Shown here: piece after piece, positions 1 through 5,540 of the stretch
Position numbering within the stretch: the first letter of the stretch is position 1
Layout of the letters: every line of letters starts with the position of its first letter
Made by a program: the position numbers and the translations under genes
Assembly (NCBI GenBank): GCA_003232715.1
Contig: QIJG01000002.1
Location: 1-9,967 of the forward strand
DNA: 9,967 nucleotides
Direction of reading: 5' to 3'
From: Nitrospirota bacterium
GTDB lineage: Bacteria > Nitrospirota > Thermodesulfovibrionia > Thermodesulfovibrionales > JdFR-85
Notes under the pieces: model-generated
The model's database searches: none
What the model saw: only the letters and a program-made list of their open reading frames with translations
Told to the model about the DNA's origin: nothing

Positions 1-478
1 TGACCCTTGAATAAATCTCGGCACAGAGTGAAAGATACCGTTCCTTTTTTGAAGACCCTTTCAGAAAAGGTATCTTCTCACTGATGGCAAGTACCTCGTG
101 CTCCGGCAAATCCACTTTCAGATTCCTGATCAGGGACGGCAGCAGATAACTTCTGAAAAGATATTCAAGGGCATCCTCATCAGCAGTAAGTGATGTTGCC
201 TCTTCAGGTACCCCTTCAGACATCGGAAAGGCATCTATCTTCTCATCATAAAGCCCCTTCCTGAGATTCTCGATCATTTGCTTGTGAATATCCTTACTGA
301 GCTGATTAACCTGCTCCTGAAAACGGTCGGAATTTATTATACCCTGGTATTCCAACCGTTCTTCGCACAGTATCATCCCCCTGTAAAAAAGGGTACACAC
401 AAGAACAGGTCTCTCTTTTCCCCTCTCCTCCGTCTGTACATGGAAGACCCTTCCTTTGTATCTTATATTTTCATTCAT
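1..478 (-). CDS. Hypothetical protein with N-terminal FHVQTE-type domain (partial)
   Basis: This is an open minus-strand frame of 159 codons without a stop; it continues beyond the left edge, so the C-terminus is missing. The N-terminus reads MNENIRYKGRVFHVQTEERG, followed by a beta-rich stretch with TLFYRGMILCEERLEYQG (about residues 29-46). From memory, the pattern 'Y-x-G-x-x-(F/Y)-HVQTE ... T-x-(L/V)-(F/Y)-x-G-G' marks a small N-terminal domain found in uncharacterised proteins of Deltaproteobacteria and related groups; its function is unknown to me. Residues 50-159 are charged and probably helical, with no recognisable catalytic motif, signal peptide or membrane segment, so a cytoplasmic location is likely. 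The ATG at 478-476 is preceded by CAGGGA almost without spacing, an unusually close ribosome binding site. A GTG four codons upstream is possible but has no Shine-Dalgarno sequence. Gene reality is well supported by codon structure; the function call is open. Confidence 0.75.
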   Translation of the reverse strand, partial: MNENIRYKGRVFHVQTEERGKERPVLVCTLFYRGMILCEERLEYQGIINSDRFQEQVNQLSKDIHKQMIENLRKGLYDEKIDAFPMSEGVPEEATSLTADEDALEYLFRSYLLPSLIRNLKVDLPEHEVLAISEKIPFLKGSSKKERYLSLCAEIYSRV

Positions 479-498
479 TCCCTGGCCCACAATAATCT

Positions 499-528
499 AT
501 TCTATCAAAAAACATGAATGTTAGTGAA
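499..528 (-). promoter_or_regulatory. Possible sigma70 promoter for the leftmost gene
   Basis: On the minus strand a TTCACT (528-523) and a TAGAAT (504-499) are separated by 18 bp, about 20 bases before the ATG at 478. The match to TTGACA/TATAAT is moderate. It is the best candidate seen in the spacer for the leftward gene. Confidence 0.3.
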
Positions 529-532
529 GGGA

Positions 533-559
533 AATGCCCCGGCAAAGACTTGGGGCATT
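533..559. repeat. Inverted repeat AATGCCCC / GGGGCATT
   Basis: Perfect 8-bp arms at 533-540 and 552-559 enclose an 11-base loop. It lies between two genes that diverge from each other, so it does not follow the 3' end of any visible gene and is unlikely to be a terminator for one. A second, imperfect GAAAGCTT/AAGTTTC pair follows at about 560-580. It could be an operator, a remnant of a lost gene's terminator, or a REP-like fragment. Confidence 0.4.
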
Positions 560-690
560 GAAAGCTTCAATAAAAGTTTCTTTAAAAATCAGCGTATATC
601 TGCACAAATCTGCGGCTAATTTTATATATTATAGTTTCAATGAAATAACTAAAACTTCTATATGCTCAGATAAAGAGCCCCTGTAGTCCA

Positions 691-707
691 TGAAATGTTT
701 CATTTCA
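691..707. repeat. Perfect palindrome TGAAATG-TTT-CATTTCA
   Basis: Seven-base arms (691-697 and 701-707) flank a 3-base centre. It lies 53 bases upstream of the -35 element of the NifU promoter and far from the leftward gene. Size, AT-richness and position would suit a dimeric regulator's operator, but no cognate regulator is known or encoded nearby. It could also occur by chance in AT-rich DNA. Confidence 0.35.
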
Positions 708-760
708 ATATGTTATACGAATATGCTAAACCATTAAAACAGATAAGATCCAAAAAGGGG

Positions 761-789
761 TTGAAATATAAAAATAAATTGTCTATAAT
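761..789 (+). promoter_or_regulatory. Strong sigma70-type promoter for the NifU-amidase operon
   Basis: TTGAAA at 761-766 and a consensus TATAAT at 784-789 are separated by exactly 17 bp. Transcription would start near 796, leaving only about 10 bases of leader before the ATG at 806, so the Shine-Dalgarno AGAGGG (795-800) would lie at the very 5' end of the mRNA. Confidence 0.7.
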
Positions 790-805
790 GTCCTAGAGGG
801 ATGGA

Positions 806-1027
806 ATGGATGCTGAAAGGGTCGAAAAGGCAATCAAGAGGATAAGAGAAGGCCTCAATAAAGAAGGTGGCGACATTGAGGTTGTAGAGATAAAGGATAC
901 AATCGTATATGTAAGGCTAAAGGGACAGTGCAGCAGTTGCATAATGGCAGGTTTGACCATGAAAAACTGGGTAGAAAAAACGCTGAAGGAAGAGGTTCCC
1001 GAAGTCACTGAGGTAAAAGCCCTCTGA
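806..1027 (+). CDS. NifU C-terminal domain-type Fe-S scaffold protein
   Basis: This 73-residue protein matches the stand-alone Nfu/NifU C-terminal domain, which assembles or carries Fe-S clusters and hands them to apo-proteins in the cytosol. It shows the typical order: an amphipathic helix (MDAERVEKAIKRIREGL), a GGDIEVVEI strand, the strand IVYVRLKGQC, the cluster-binding CxxC (C42-S-S-C45), then the helix MKNWVEKTLKEEVPEV. The length is normal for the single-domain form. The usual P-S-S-x after the second Cys is replaced by IMAGLTM, a modest divergence. The start at 806 is set by AGAGGG at 795-800 with 5-base spacing; the earlier ATG at 801 is out of frame. The amidase ATG follows the stop directly, so the two are probably co-transcribed from the promoter at 761-789. 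Confidence 0.9.
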   Translation: MDAERVEKAIKRIREGLNKEGGDIEVVEIKDTIVYVRLKGQCSSCIMAGLTMKNWVEKTLKEEVPEVTEVKAL

Positions 1028-2134
1028 ATGTTTAAATGGATGCTAAAAATGTCTAAGCAGCCTTTCAGGACAGGGATATTTATAGGCATTCTCTTTTTAT
1101 TGACCTGCATTATCTCCTTCCCTGCTCATGCAATTGCCGGGAATGTTGCAGAGGTCAAGGATATAAGGTTCAATGTCAACGGCACAAACACCCGCATTGT
1201 TTTTGAATTTAACCGCCTTCCCACTTATTCAGCTCACCGGCTCAAAAATCCTGACAGGCTATATTTTGACCTCAAAGATGTAAGTCTCTCTCCTCAGACA
1301 ATACCGCTTAAAACCCTGCAGAGGGGAGTTCTGAAAAAAATCCGTATTGCCCGATACAGCAAAGATACGGTCAGGGTAGTGCTTGAGCTTAGAAAACTGA
1401 ACGATTACAGGACCTTCACCCTTGAATCTCCACCAAGGCTGGTTGTCGACATCGGACAAGAGAGAAATCCCTTCTACAGGGAAAGAAAGATAGTGGTAAT
1501 AGACGCCGGACACGGGGGTCGCGACCCTGGAGCAACAGGTCCCGATGGTTTAAAGGAAAAAGACGTAACCCTCGACATAGCCCGCAAGCTCAAGAAGATA
1601 CTTCAGGAGCGTTATAACCTTGAGGTCTACCTTACAAGGAATAGCGACATCTATATAGGGCTTGGCGAGCGGACTGCTGTGGCTAACAAAAAAAAGGCAG
1701 ACCTCTTTGTCTCCATTCATACCAATGCCAGCCTTAAAAGGAGGACCAGGGGGATTGAGACCTATTTCCTGAACTGGACCAACGATACCGAGGCTATGAG
1801 GGTTGCCGCAAGGGAAAATGCCATCTCTCTGGAGAAGATGAAGAGGGCCAGGAGCGAACTGGGAACAATCCTTGCGTCCCTTGAAAGAGAAACCAAACGG
1901 GATGAATCACTGAGGCTGGCCCATTTTATACAGGACTCACTATATAAAAGACTCACCAGGGGTTATCGCGGCATTGAAAGCTTAGGGGTTAAACAGGCAC
2001 TCTTTTACGTGCTTGTAGATGCAGAGATGCCGTCTGTGCTTGTTGAGGTTGCATTCATAAGTAAGGAAGTTCAGAAAGACCGCTGTCGAGGCAATAGCAT
2101 CAGGAATCTACAGATACATCCTCTCTCTCCCTGA
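1028..2134 (+). CDS. Periplasmic N-acetylmuramoyl-L-alanine amidase (AMIN + Amidase_3), C-terminus frameshifted
   Basis: This zinc amidase cleaves the bond between MurNAc and L-Ala of peptidoglycan, as AmiA/AmiC do in cell separation. The N-terminus is a signal peptide: a basic start, a hydrophobic run TGIFIGILFLLTCIISF, and AHA at about residue 35. Residues ~42-143 form an AMIN domain for envelope targeting. Residues ~153-345 form the Amidase_3 domain with zinc ligands H162 (DAGHGG), E177 (LKEKD) and H231 (SIHTN), and catalytic E340 (VLVEVAF). The order and spacing are typical. After FIS (residue 345) the protein departs from the family: about ten residues (NPEEE..LL region) are missing, and the reading frame ends in an unrelated tail at 2134. 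In the +1 frame from about 2073 to the TAA at 2157-2159 the expected final helix is readable (RKTAVEAIASGIYRYILSL). A single deletion of about 29 nt explains both. The active-site residues remain, but fold stability is doubtful. The ATG directly follows the NifU stop codon. Confidence 0.85.
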   Translation: MFKWMLKMSKQPFRTGIFIGILFLLTCIISFPAHAIAGNVAEVKDIRFNVNGTNTRIVFEFNRLPTYSAHRLKNPDRLYFDLKDVSLSPQTIPLKTLQRGVLKKIRIARYSKDTVRVVLELRKLNDYRTFTLESPPRLVVDIGQERNPFYRERKIVVIDAGHGGRDPGATGPDGLKEKDVTLDIARKLKKILQERYNLEVYLTRNSDIYIGLGERTAVANKKKADLFVSIHTNASLKRRTRGIETYFLNWTNDTEAMRVAARENAISLEKMKRARSELGTILASLERETKRDESLRLAHFIQDSLYKRLTRGYRGIESLGVKQALFYVLVDAEMPSVLVEVAFISKEVQKDRCRGNSIRNLQIHPLSP

Positions 2135-2159
2135 TGCACCAAAACTTGCAATGAAATAA
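2073..2159 (+). pseudogene. Displaced C-terminal helix of the amidase in the +1 frame
   Basis: Bases 2073-2159 read RKTAVEAIASGIYRYILSLP and nine more residues (DAPKLAMK region) before TAA. This matches the last helix of Amidase_3 enzymes (compare the AmiC ending ...FRQKIATAIAEGVISYF). It is out of frame by +1 with the main ORF, which switches to meaningless sequence at about residue 349. This segment is part of the amidase gene, not a separate gene. Confidence 0.75.
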
Positions 2160-2233
2160 GGTAATCTGCCACAATTGTAACTGATATTTCACTGCAGAAC
2201 CCGCAAAGACACAAAGCAAACACTCCCGGGGGT
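2160..2233. other. Short spacer with CGCAAAGACACAAAG-type sequence
   Basis: The 74 bases between the displaced amidase end and the EcfT-like gene contain CCGCAAAGACACAAAGCAAA (about 2200-2219). This resembles the degenerate 'CGCAAAGACGCAAAG' sequences seen dispersed in many bacterial genomes. No hairpin terminator is visible, so read-through from the upstream genes is likely. Confidence 0.35.
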
Positions 2234-2887
2234 ATGGCCACTTTGAGTGCATCATCAAAGATATTACTGTATATCGCTTTCTCCATCTCTCTCTTTCTCG
2301 TGGAGAACCCTGCAACGGCCTTATGCCTGCTCTCATTGAGTTTCGTCATCCTCCTTTTTCCCGGCATGAGAGGAGGGATTATACCGATAACTATCTTTTT
2401 ACTCACCACTTTTCTGGGAAATCTTTTCTTCTACCCCGGCAGGGTTTTAATGGAAATAGGGCCTTTAGACATAACAGCAGAGTCTTTAAGGATAGCACTG
2501 ATAAGGGCTGCAAGGGTTTCAGGTCTTATTGCCGGGGCTAAACTCCTGACCTTAAAAACACCTATTGAGGAAGTCCTCAGAGTCTTAAAGAGGTTTTTTC
2601 TGCCTCTTGAACGGATAGGGATACCTGTTAATGAATTTTTTGAAACAGCATCATTAACCCTGGAACTACTTCCCGGTATCCGGGCCAGAGCACTTGAGAG
2701 TTACAGGGAAGGCATGAACAATACAACAAAAAATGGTTTTGTCCGCAAAATCAGGGTCATCGTCGCCTTAATGTTGCCCCTCATGATCGAAACCATCCAG
2801 TCACCTGCAGAATTGCTGCCTGATAAAGAAAACACGCCGGATCCTGAGTTAAAGGCGGTTAAGGGGGTCAGCCATGGGGGCAAATAG
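2234..2887 (+). CDS. EcfT/CbiQ-like transmembrane protein (orphan)
   Basis: This 217-residue membrane protein resembles the T component of energy-coupling factor (ECF) vitamin/metal transporters, which links the substrate-binding S component to two ATPases. Hydrophobic segments lie at about residues 9-24, 27-43, 49-67 and 88-106. The stretch GPLDITAESLRIALIRAARVSGLI, followed by LLTLKTPIEEVLRVLKRFFLPLERIGIPVNEF and LTLELLPGIRARALESYREG, follows the CbiQ/EcfT plan. The two Ala-Arg-Gly coupling motifs that contact the ATPases are not canonical: the first position is SYREG (156-160), and the second appears replaced by an acidic LLPDKEN region (194-200). No S component or EcfA ATPase gene is visible. 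The ATG at 2234 is preceded by GGGGG with almost no spacing. It overlaps the next gene by 14 bases. Family assignment is moderately firm; the substrate is unknown. Confidence 0.7.
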   Translation: MATLSASSKILLYIAFSISLFLVENPATALCLLSLSFVILLFPGMRGGIIPITIFLLTTFLGNLFFYPGRVLMEIGPLDITAESLRIALIRAARVSGLIAGAKLLTLKTPIEEVLRVLKRFFLPLERIGIPVNEFFETASLTLELLPGIRARALESYREGMNNTTKNGFVRKIRVIVALMLPLMIETIQSPAELLPDKENTPDPELKAVKGVSHGGK

Positions 2888-3929
2888 GTTCTATGTCTTT
2901 ACACTTGTAACCTTAACCTCTTTCCTTGGTTACCTCTGTTACCTGATCCTGAAGCCCTTTCTATCCTCTATTGCCTGGGCCATTGTCTTGAGCATCGTAT
3001 TTTATCCTGTTTATGCATACTTGTGCAGATTTGTAAAGTGGAAGGTGCTGGCCTCCGTCATAACCATCTCAATCACTGTTATTATCATTCTGGGTCCATT
3101 CTCTTATCTGACAATAGCCCTTGCCAACGAGTTAAGTAACTTTGCAGATTATATAAATACGGAAGGGATCGGCAAAGTGCAGGACTGGATAAACAGTCCA
3201 CAGGCACTCTGGGTACAGGAAAGGATAAAATCAACCCTTAACATAGAAAAGATCGACCTCACAGCCCTTATCTCGGAAAATATCTCCAGGATGGGCAAAA
3301 ACATCCTGGGTAATGTCACAAAGGGGGTCGCCAATATTGCCTCCGTCTTCATGAATTTCTTCCTGATGCTCTTTGCAATGTTCTTCATGTTAAGAGACGC
3401 CCCGGACTTTATAAGAAAATTCCACGATTATATGCCTTTTTCCGAGCCACAAAGAAACAGGCTTGAATCACAGATGAAAGATATGGTCATATCCACCATA
3501 TACGGTGGAGTGGCTGTGGCCGTGGCACAGGGAACCGTCGGCGGCATTACCTTCCTGCTCCTGGGCATGAATTCCCCGATACTCCTGGGAACCGCTATCG
3601 GGCTTATGTCCTTTATACCCGGGATTGGGACATTTTCCATCTGGGGGCCTGTAGTAATTTATCTCCTTATAAAAGAGTCGTTTGTAAAGGCCATTATTCT
3701 TTTATTTGTTGGCACCTTCATAATAAGTAGTATAGATAATATATTAAAACCGATAATAATAAGCGGCAGGACAAGAATGCCGACATTGGTCATCTTCTTT
3801 AGTGTAATCGGGGGACTTAAGGTCTTCGGGCTGATAGGACTTGTGCTGGGTCCCCTGGTTATGGCAATGTTTATATCTGTATTTGAAATATTCAGAAATC
3901 TTGAAGGGGGTGTAAATGCTGAATCGTGA
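2874..3929 (+). CDS. AI-2E / PerM family transporter-like membrane protein
   Basis: This 351-residue protein belongs to the AI-2E (formerly UPF0118, PerM/YdiK/TqsA) family of inner-membrane proteins, whose members include autoinducer-2 exporters and ion antiporters; the substrate cannot be read from sequence. Hydrophobic segments lie at about 8-25, 31-50, 58-80, 153-173, 210-230, 233-262, 271-288 and 303-340, with a hydrophilic region (90-150) between the third and fourth, as is usual. Family signatures are SFIPGIG (246-252), the SxxDNxLKP segment (285-293), GG at 313-314 and GLVLGP (322-327). The length is normal. The start at 2874 is supported by AAGGGGG at 2861-2867 with about 6-base spacing. 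It overlaps both the EcfT-like gene and the following gene by 14 bases, suggesting translational coupling. Confidence 0.9.
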   Translation: MGANRFYVFTLVTLTSFLGYLCYLILKPFLSSIAWAIVLSIVFYPVYAYLCRFVKWKVLASVITISITVIIILGPFSYLTIALANELSNFADYINTEGIGKVQDWINSPQALWVQERIKSTLNIEKIDLTALISENISRMGKNILGNVTKGVANIASVFMNFFLMLFAMFFMLRDAPDFIRKFHDYMPFSEPQRNRLESQMKDMVISTIYGGVAVAVAQGTVGGITFLLLGMNSPILLGTAIGLMSFIPGIGTFSIWGPVVIYLLIKESFVKAIILLFVGTFIISSIDNILKPIIISGRTRMPTLVIFFSVIGGLKVFGLIGLVLGPLVMAMFISVFEIFRNLEGGVNAES

Positions 3930-5040
3930 AGAGTTAAAGGATCTGTCGGAAATTCAGGGTAACGAAAACTATTATGTCAGTCTGTATCTGAATGTAAATC
4001 CCTTAACAAACCCGAAGGGTGAATATGTACTGCACCTCAAGAATATGATCAGGGAGGTCTCTGAAAATACCGAAAAGGAGGTATACAGGAAGATAAAGTC
4101 AGACCTTGAAAAAATCAGTGCTTATGTGACTTCCAACAAGAGGGAGTTCAGGAAGGGTTTAGCGCTGGTGAGCTCTGAGGAGCAAGGTTTCCGGAGGGAA
4201 TATAATCTTTCAGTCCCGGTTAAAAACACCCTCATTGTTGACAATACCCCCTATATAAAACCACTGCTTGATATTGTCGACAACAACCCAAGGCATCTCA
4301 TTCTGCTTGTTGAAAAGGATGAGGCAAGAATCTTTCTTGTCCACCTTGGCGAGATAGTGGAATACGGAGAGATTAAAACCGCCGATGTGCCGGGAAAACA
4401 TAAAAAAGGAGGCTGGTTTGCACTTGCCGAGCCCCACTATCAGCGTCACATAGATTATCATGTGGGGCTTCACCTTAAAGAAGTTATTAAAAAACTTGAA
4501 TCATTTCTGTCAGCAGAACAGATCGACCTGATCTTTATCGGAGGTTCTGAAGAGGCTCTAACCATGTTTAAGGATATGTTACCGGAAACCGTAAGGAACA
4601 GGATCAAGGGGCAGTTTGCGGCTGAGATGTTTTTAAAGCCTGACGAGGTTCTGAAACGTGCAGAACCTCTACTGTCCGTATATGAGGCTGAGAAGGAGAA
4701 AAAGATTGTTGATGAGCTGATAACACGTGCCATGAAGGGAAACCAGGCAGCGCTTGGCATTGAAGACGTCATAGGTGCGGCAATGGAAGGCAAGATTCAT
4801 AAGCTCGTATTCGTAAAGGACTACGAGGCGTCAGGATTCAAGTGTGTAAACTGCGGTCTGCTCTCGATTCAGAATATAACATCATGCCCTTACTGCGGCA
4901 GTGAAATGGAGTCTATCGAGTATTTGGTCGAACTCGTTACGCAGAGGGCGGTTGAACAGGGGGCAACGGTTGAAGTCCTGGCATATGAAACAACTTCTCT
5001 CAAGGAGAGAGGCAACATAGGGGCTATCCTGAGATTTTAA
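3916..5040 (+). CDS. Bacterial eRF1-like (baeRF) protein with zinc ribbon
   Basis: This 374-residue protein resembles the bacterial/archaeal eRF1 (Vms1-like) family proposed to act on peptidyl-tRNA in ribosome rescue. Its N-terminal part (about 1-125) matches baeRF N-terminal domains. Residues ~126-255 form the RNase H-like middle domain (HLILLVEKDEARIFLVHLGE ... IDLIFIGGSEE). The middle domain loop holds KKGGW (163-167) followed by Q176-R-H, the place occupied by GGQ in eRF1; related baeRF proteins typically read GGWSQ-like there, while this one has GGWFALAEPHYQRH, a short insertion. The C-terminal part (about 258-374) is a Pelota/L7Ae-like domain 3 containing a four-Cys zinc ribbon (C310, C313, C324, C327) and ending in ...GNIGAILRF as in the eRF1 family. 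The start is supported by AGGGGG at 3905-3910, 5 bases before ATG. It is last in the operon. Hydrolase activity is inferred only. Confidence 0.8.
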   Translation: MLNREELKDLSEIQGNENYYVSLYLNVNPLTNPKGEYVLHLKNMIREVSENTEKEVYRKIKSDLEKISAYVTSNKREFRKGLALVSSEEQGFRREYNLSVPVKNTLIVDNTPYIKPLLDIVDNNPRHLILLVEKDEARIFLVHLGEIVEYGEIKTADVPGKHKKGGWFALAEPHYQRHIDYHVGLHLKEVIKKLESFLSAEQIDLIFIGGSEEALTMFKDMLPETVRNRIKGQFAAEMFLKPDEVLKRAEPLLSVYEAEKEKKIVDELITRAMKGNQAALGIEDVIGAAMEGKIHKLVFVKDYEASGFKCVNCGLLSIQNITSCPYCGSEMESIEYLVELVTQRAVEQGATVEVLAYETTSLKERGNIGAILRF

Positions 5041-5182
5041 ACTTCCGGAACAAGCAGGTAATGTGTGTAGCCTAACTTGAGTGATTTTATGGTTGTCAGG
5101 TGCAATGACATTGGGGTTTCACTTGCGCCATCGAACGCTTGAATTGTTTTCAGGTAAAAGAATTGCTCAATTTAGATGCAAA

Positions 5183-5192
5183 CTATTTAAAG
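5183..5192. repeat. Left copy of putative target-site duplication CTATTTAAAG
   Basis: This ten-base direct repeat is identical to 5324-5333 and brackets the inverted-repeat element. The last two bases (AG) coincide with the first two of the left terminal repeat, so the duplication may be 8 bp (CTATTTAA). Confidence 0.6.
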
Positions 5193-5323
5193 TCTGTGTA
5201 TAAAGTCGAATCGTTGCTGTTTTCTGTCATTCCGGCTTGTCCGGAATCGTTATTTAAGAAGGATTCCGGACTCGCTTCACTTGCGGGAATGACAAATTAC
5301 TGACTGTAGTTTATACACAGACT
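5191..5323. mobile_element. MITE-like non-coding element with 14-bp terminal inverted repeats
   Basis: The ends AGTCTGTGTATAAA (5191-5204) and TTTATACACAGACT (5310-5323) are perfect inverted repeats. Inside, TGTCATTCC (5225-5233) and GGAATGACA (5286-5294) are a second inverted pair, and GTCCGGAATC/GATTCCGGAC a third, so the 133-base unit can fold into a long imperfect hairpin. It is flanked by CTATTTAAAG on both sides (5183-5192 and 5324-5333), overlapping the left end by two bases, so the target-site duplication is 8-10 bp. Such ends and duplications are reminiscent of IS256-like elements, but that link is from memory. There is no transposase ORF, so it would need to be moved in trans. Confidence 0.7.
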
Positions 5324-5333
5324 CTATTTAAAG
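5324..5333. repeat. Right copy of putative target-site duplication CTATTTAAAG
   Basis: This is identical to 5183-5192. The copy runs straight into GGGGGTAA, so together they make the AAAGGGGGT ribosome binding site of the following short ORF. Confidence 0.6.
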
Positions 5334-5345
5334 GGGGTAAAACAA

Positions 5346-5540
5346 TTGAAGACAGTCAGATTGACAACATTATTCTTACTCATCTTTGTTTTTGCTATCG
5401 GCATCGCCTATGCCGGCAATAGGGGTAAGGGAGGTTGTCTTTCCCCCCAAGGGAGGGTAATTAAATTTATGGCATCCCGATTCCGTCGATTAAGGAGTTG
5501 CACTCAGGGCACTGTCCATTTTTCATTGTTGTCGCATTAA
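5346..5540 (+). pseudogene. Truncated secreted-protein ORF (signal peptide stump)
   Basis: A TTG start at 5346 sits behind a strong AAAGGGGG ribosome binding site (5331-5338). The first 24 residues (MKTVRLTTLFLLIFVFAIGIAYAG) are a textbook Sec signal peptide with an AYA-G cleavage site. After GNRGKGGC the remaining residues, from about 5467 on, are only the antisense of the 3' end of amrS and have no protein-like character. In the +1 frame the bases around 5430-5461 read EVVFPPKGG and then stop; a similar motif follows the signal peptide in some multihaem c7/c3-type cytochromes, but no CxxCH is present, so that identification is weak. The simplest reading is the 5' remnant of an exported protein whose body has been lost. 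A real 64-residue exported peptide cannot be excluded. Confidence 0.45.

Larger units (their letters stand above)
479..805. other. Divergent intergenic spacer, 327 bases
   Basis: This AT-rich spacer separates the leftward FHVQTE gene from the rightward NifU gene. No credible ORF is visible. It holds the leftward candidate promoter (499-528), the GC-rich inverted repeat (533-559), an ATCTGC-containing stretch at about 586-626 that resembles a dispersed degenerate repeat, a perfect palindrome at 691-707, and the rightward promoter (761-789). Confidence 0.6.
5041..5345. other. Intergenic gap, 305 bases, with MITE-like element
   Basis: Bases 5041-5182 contain no credible ORF, promoter or hairpin terminator after the eRF1-like gene. 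Bases 5183-5333 hold the inverted-repeat element and its flanking direct repeats. The last 12 bases are the ribosome binding site of the short signal-peptide ORF. Confidence 0.55.

Noticed and set aside
533..559. Rho-independent terminator
   Set aside because: No gene ends next to it on either strand; both neighbours start away from it, and the loop is long for a terminator.
793..1110. Minus-strand open frame of 105 codons opposite the NifU gene
   Set aside because: It is Ser/Thr/Ile-rich shadow sequence without a domain, opposite a clearly conserved Fe-S scaffold gene.
2069..2075. Programmed +1 frameshift in the amidase
   Set aside because: No known slippery context is visible, and about ten conserved residues are missing at the same point, which a frameshift alone would not explain.
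5183..5333. CRISPR repeat or attachment site
   Set aside because: Only one inverted pair and one direct-repeat pair are present, with no regular spacers and no integrase gene.
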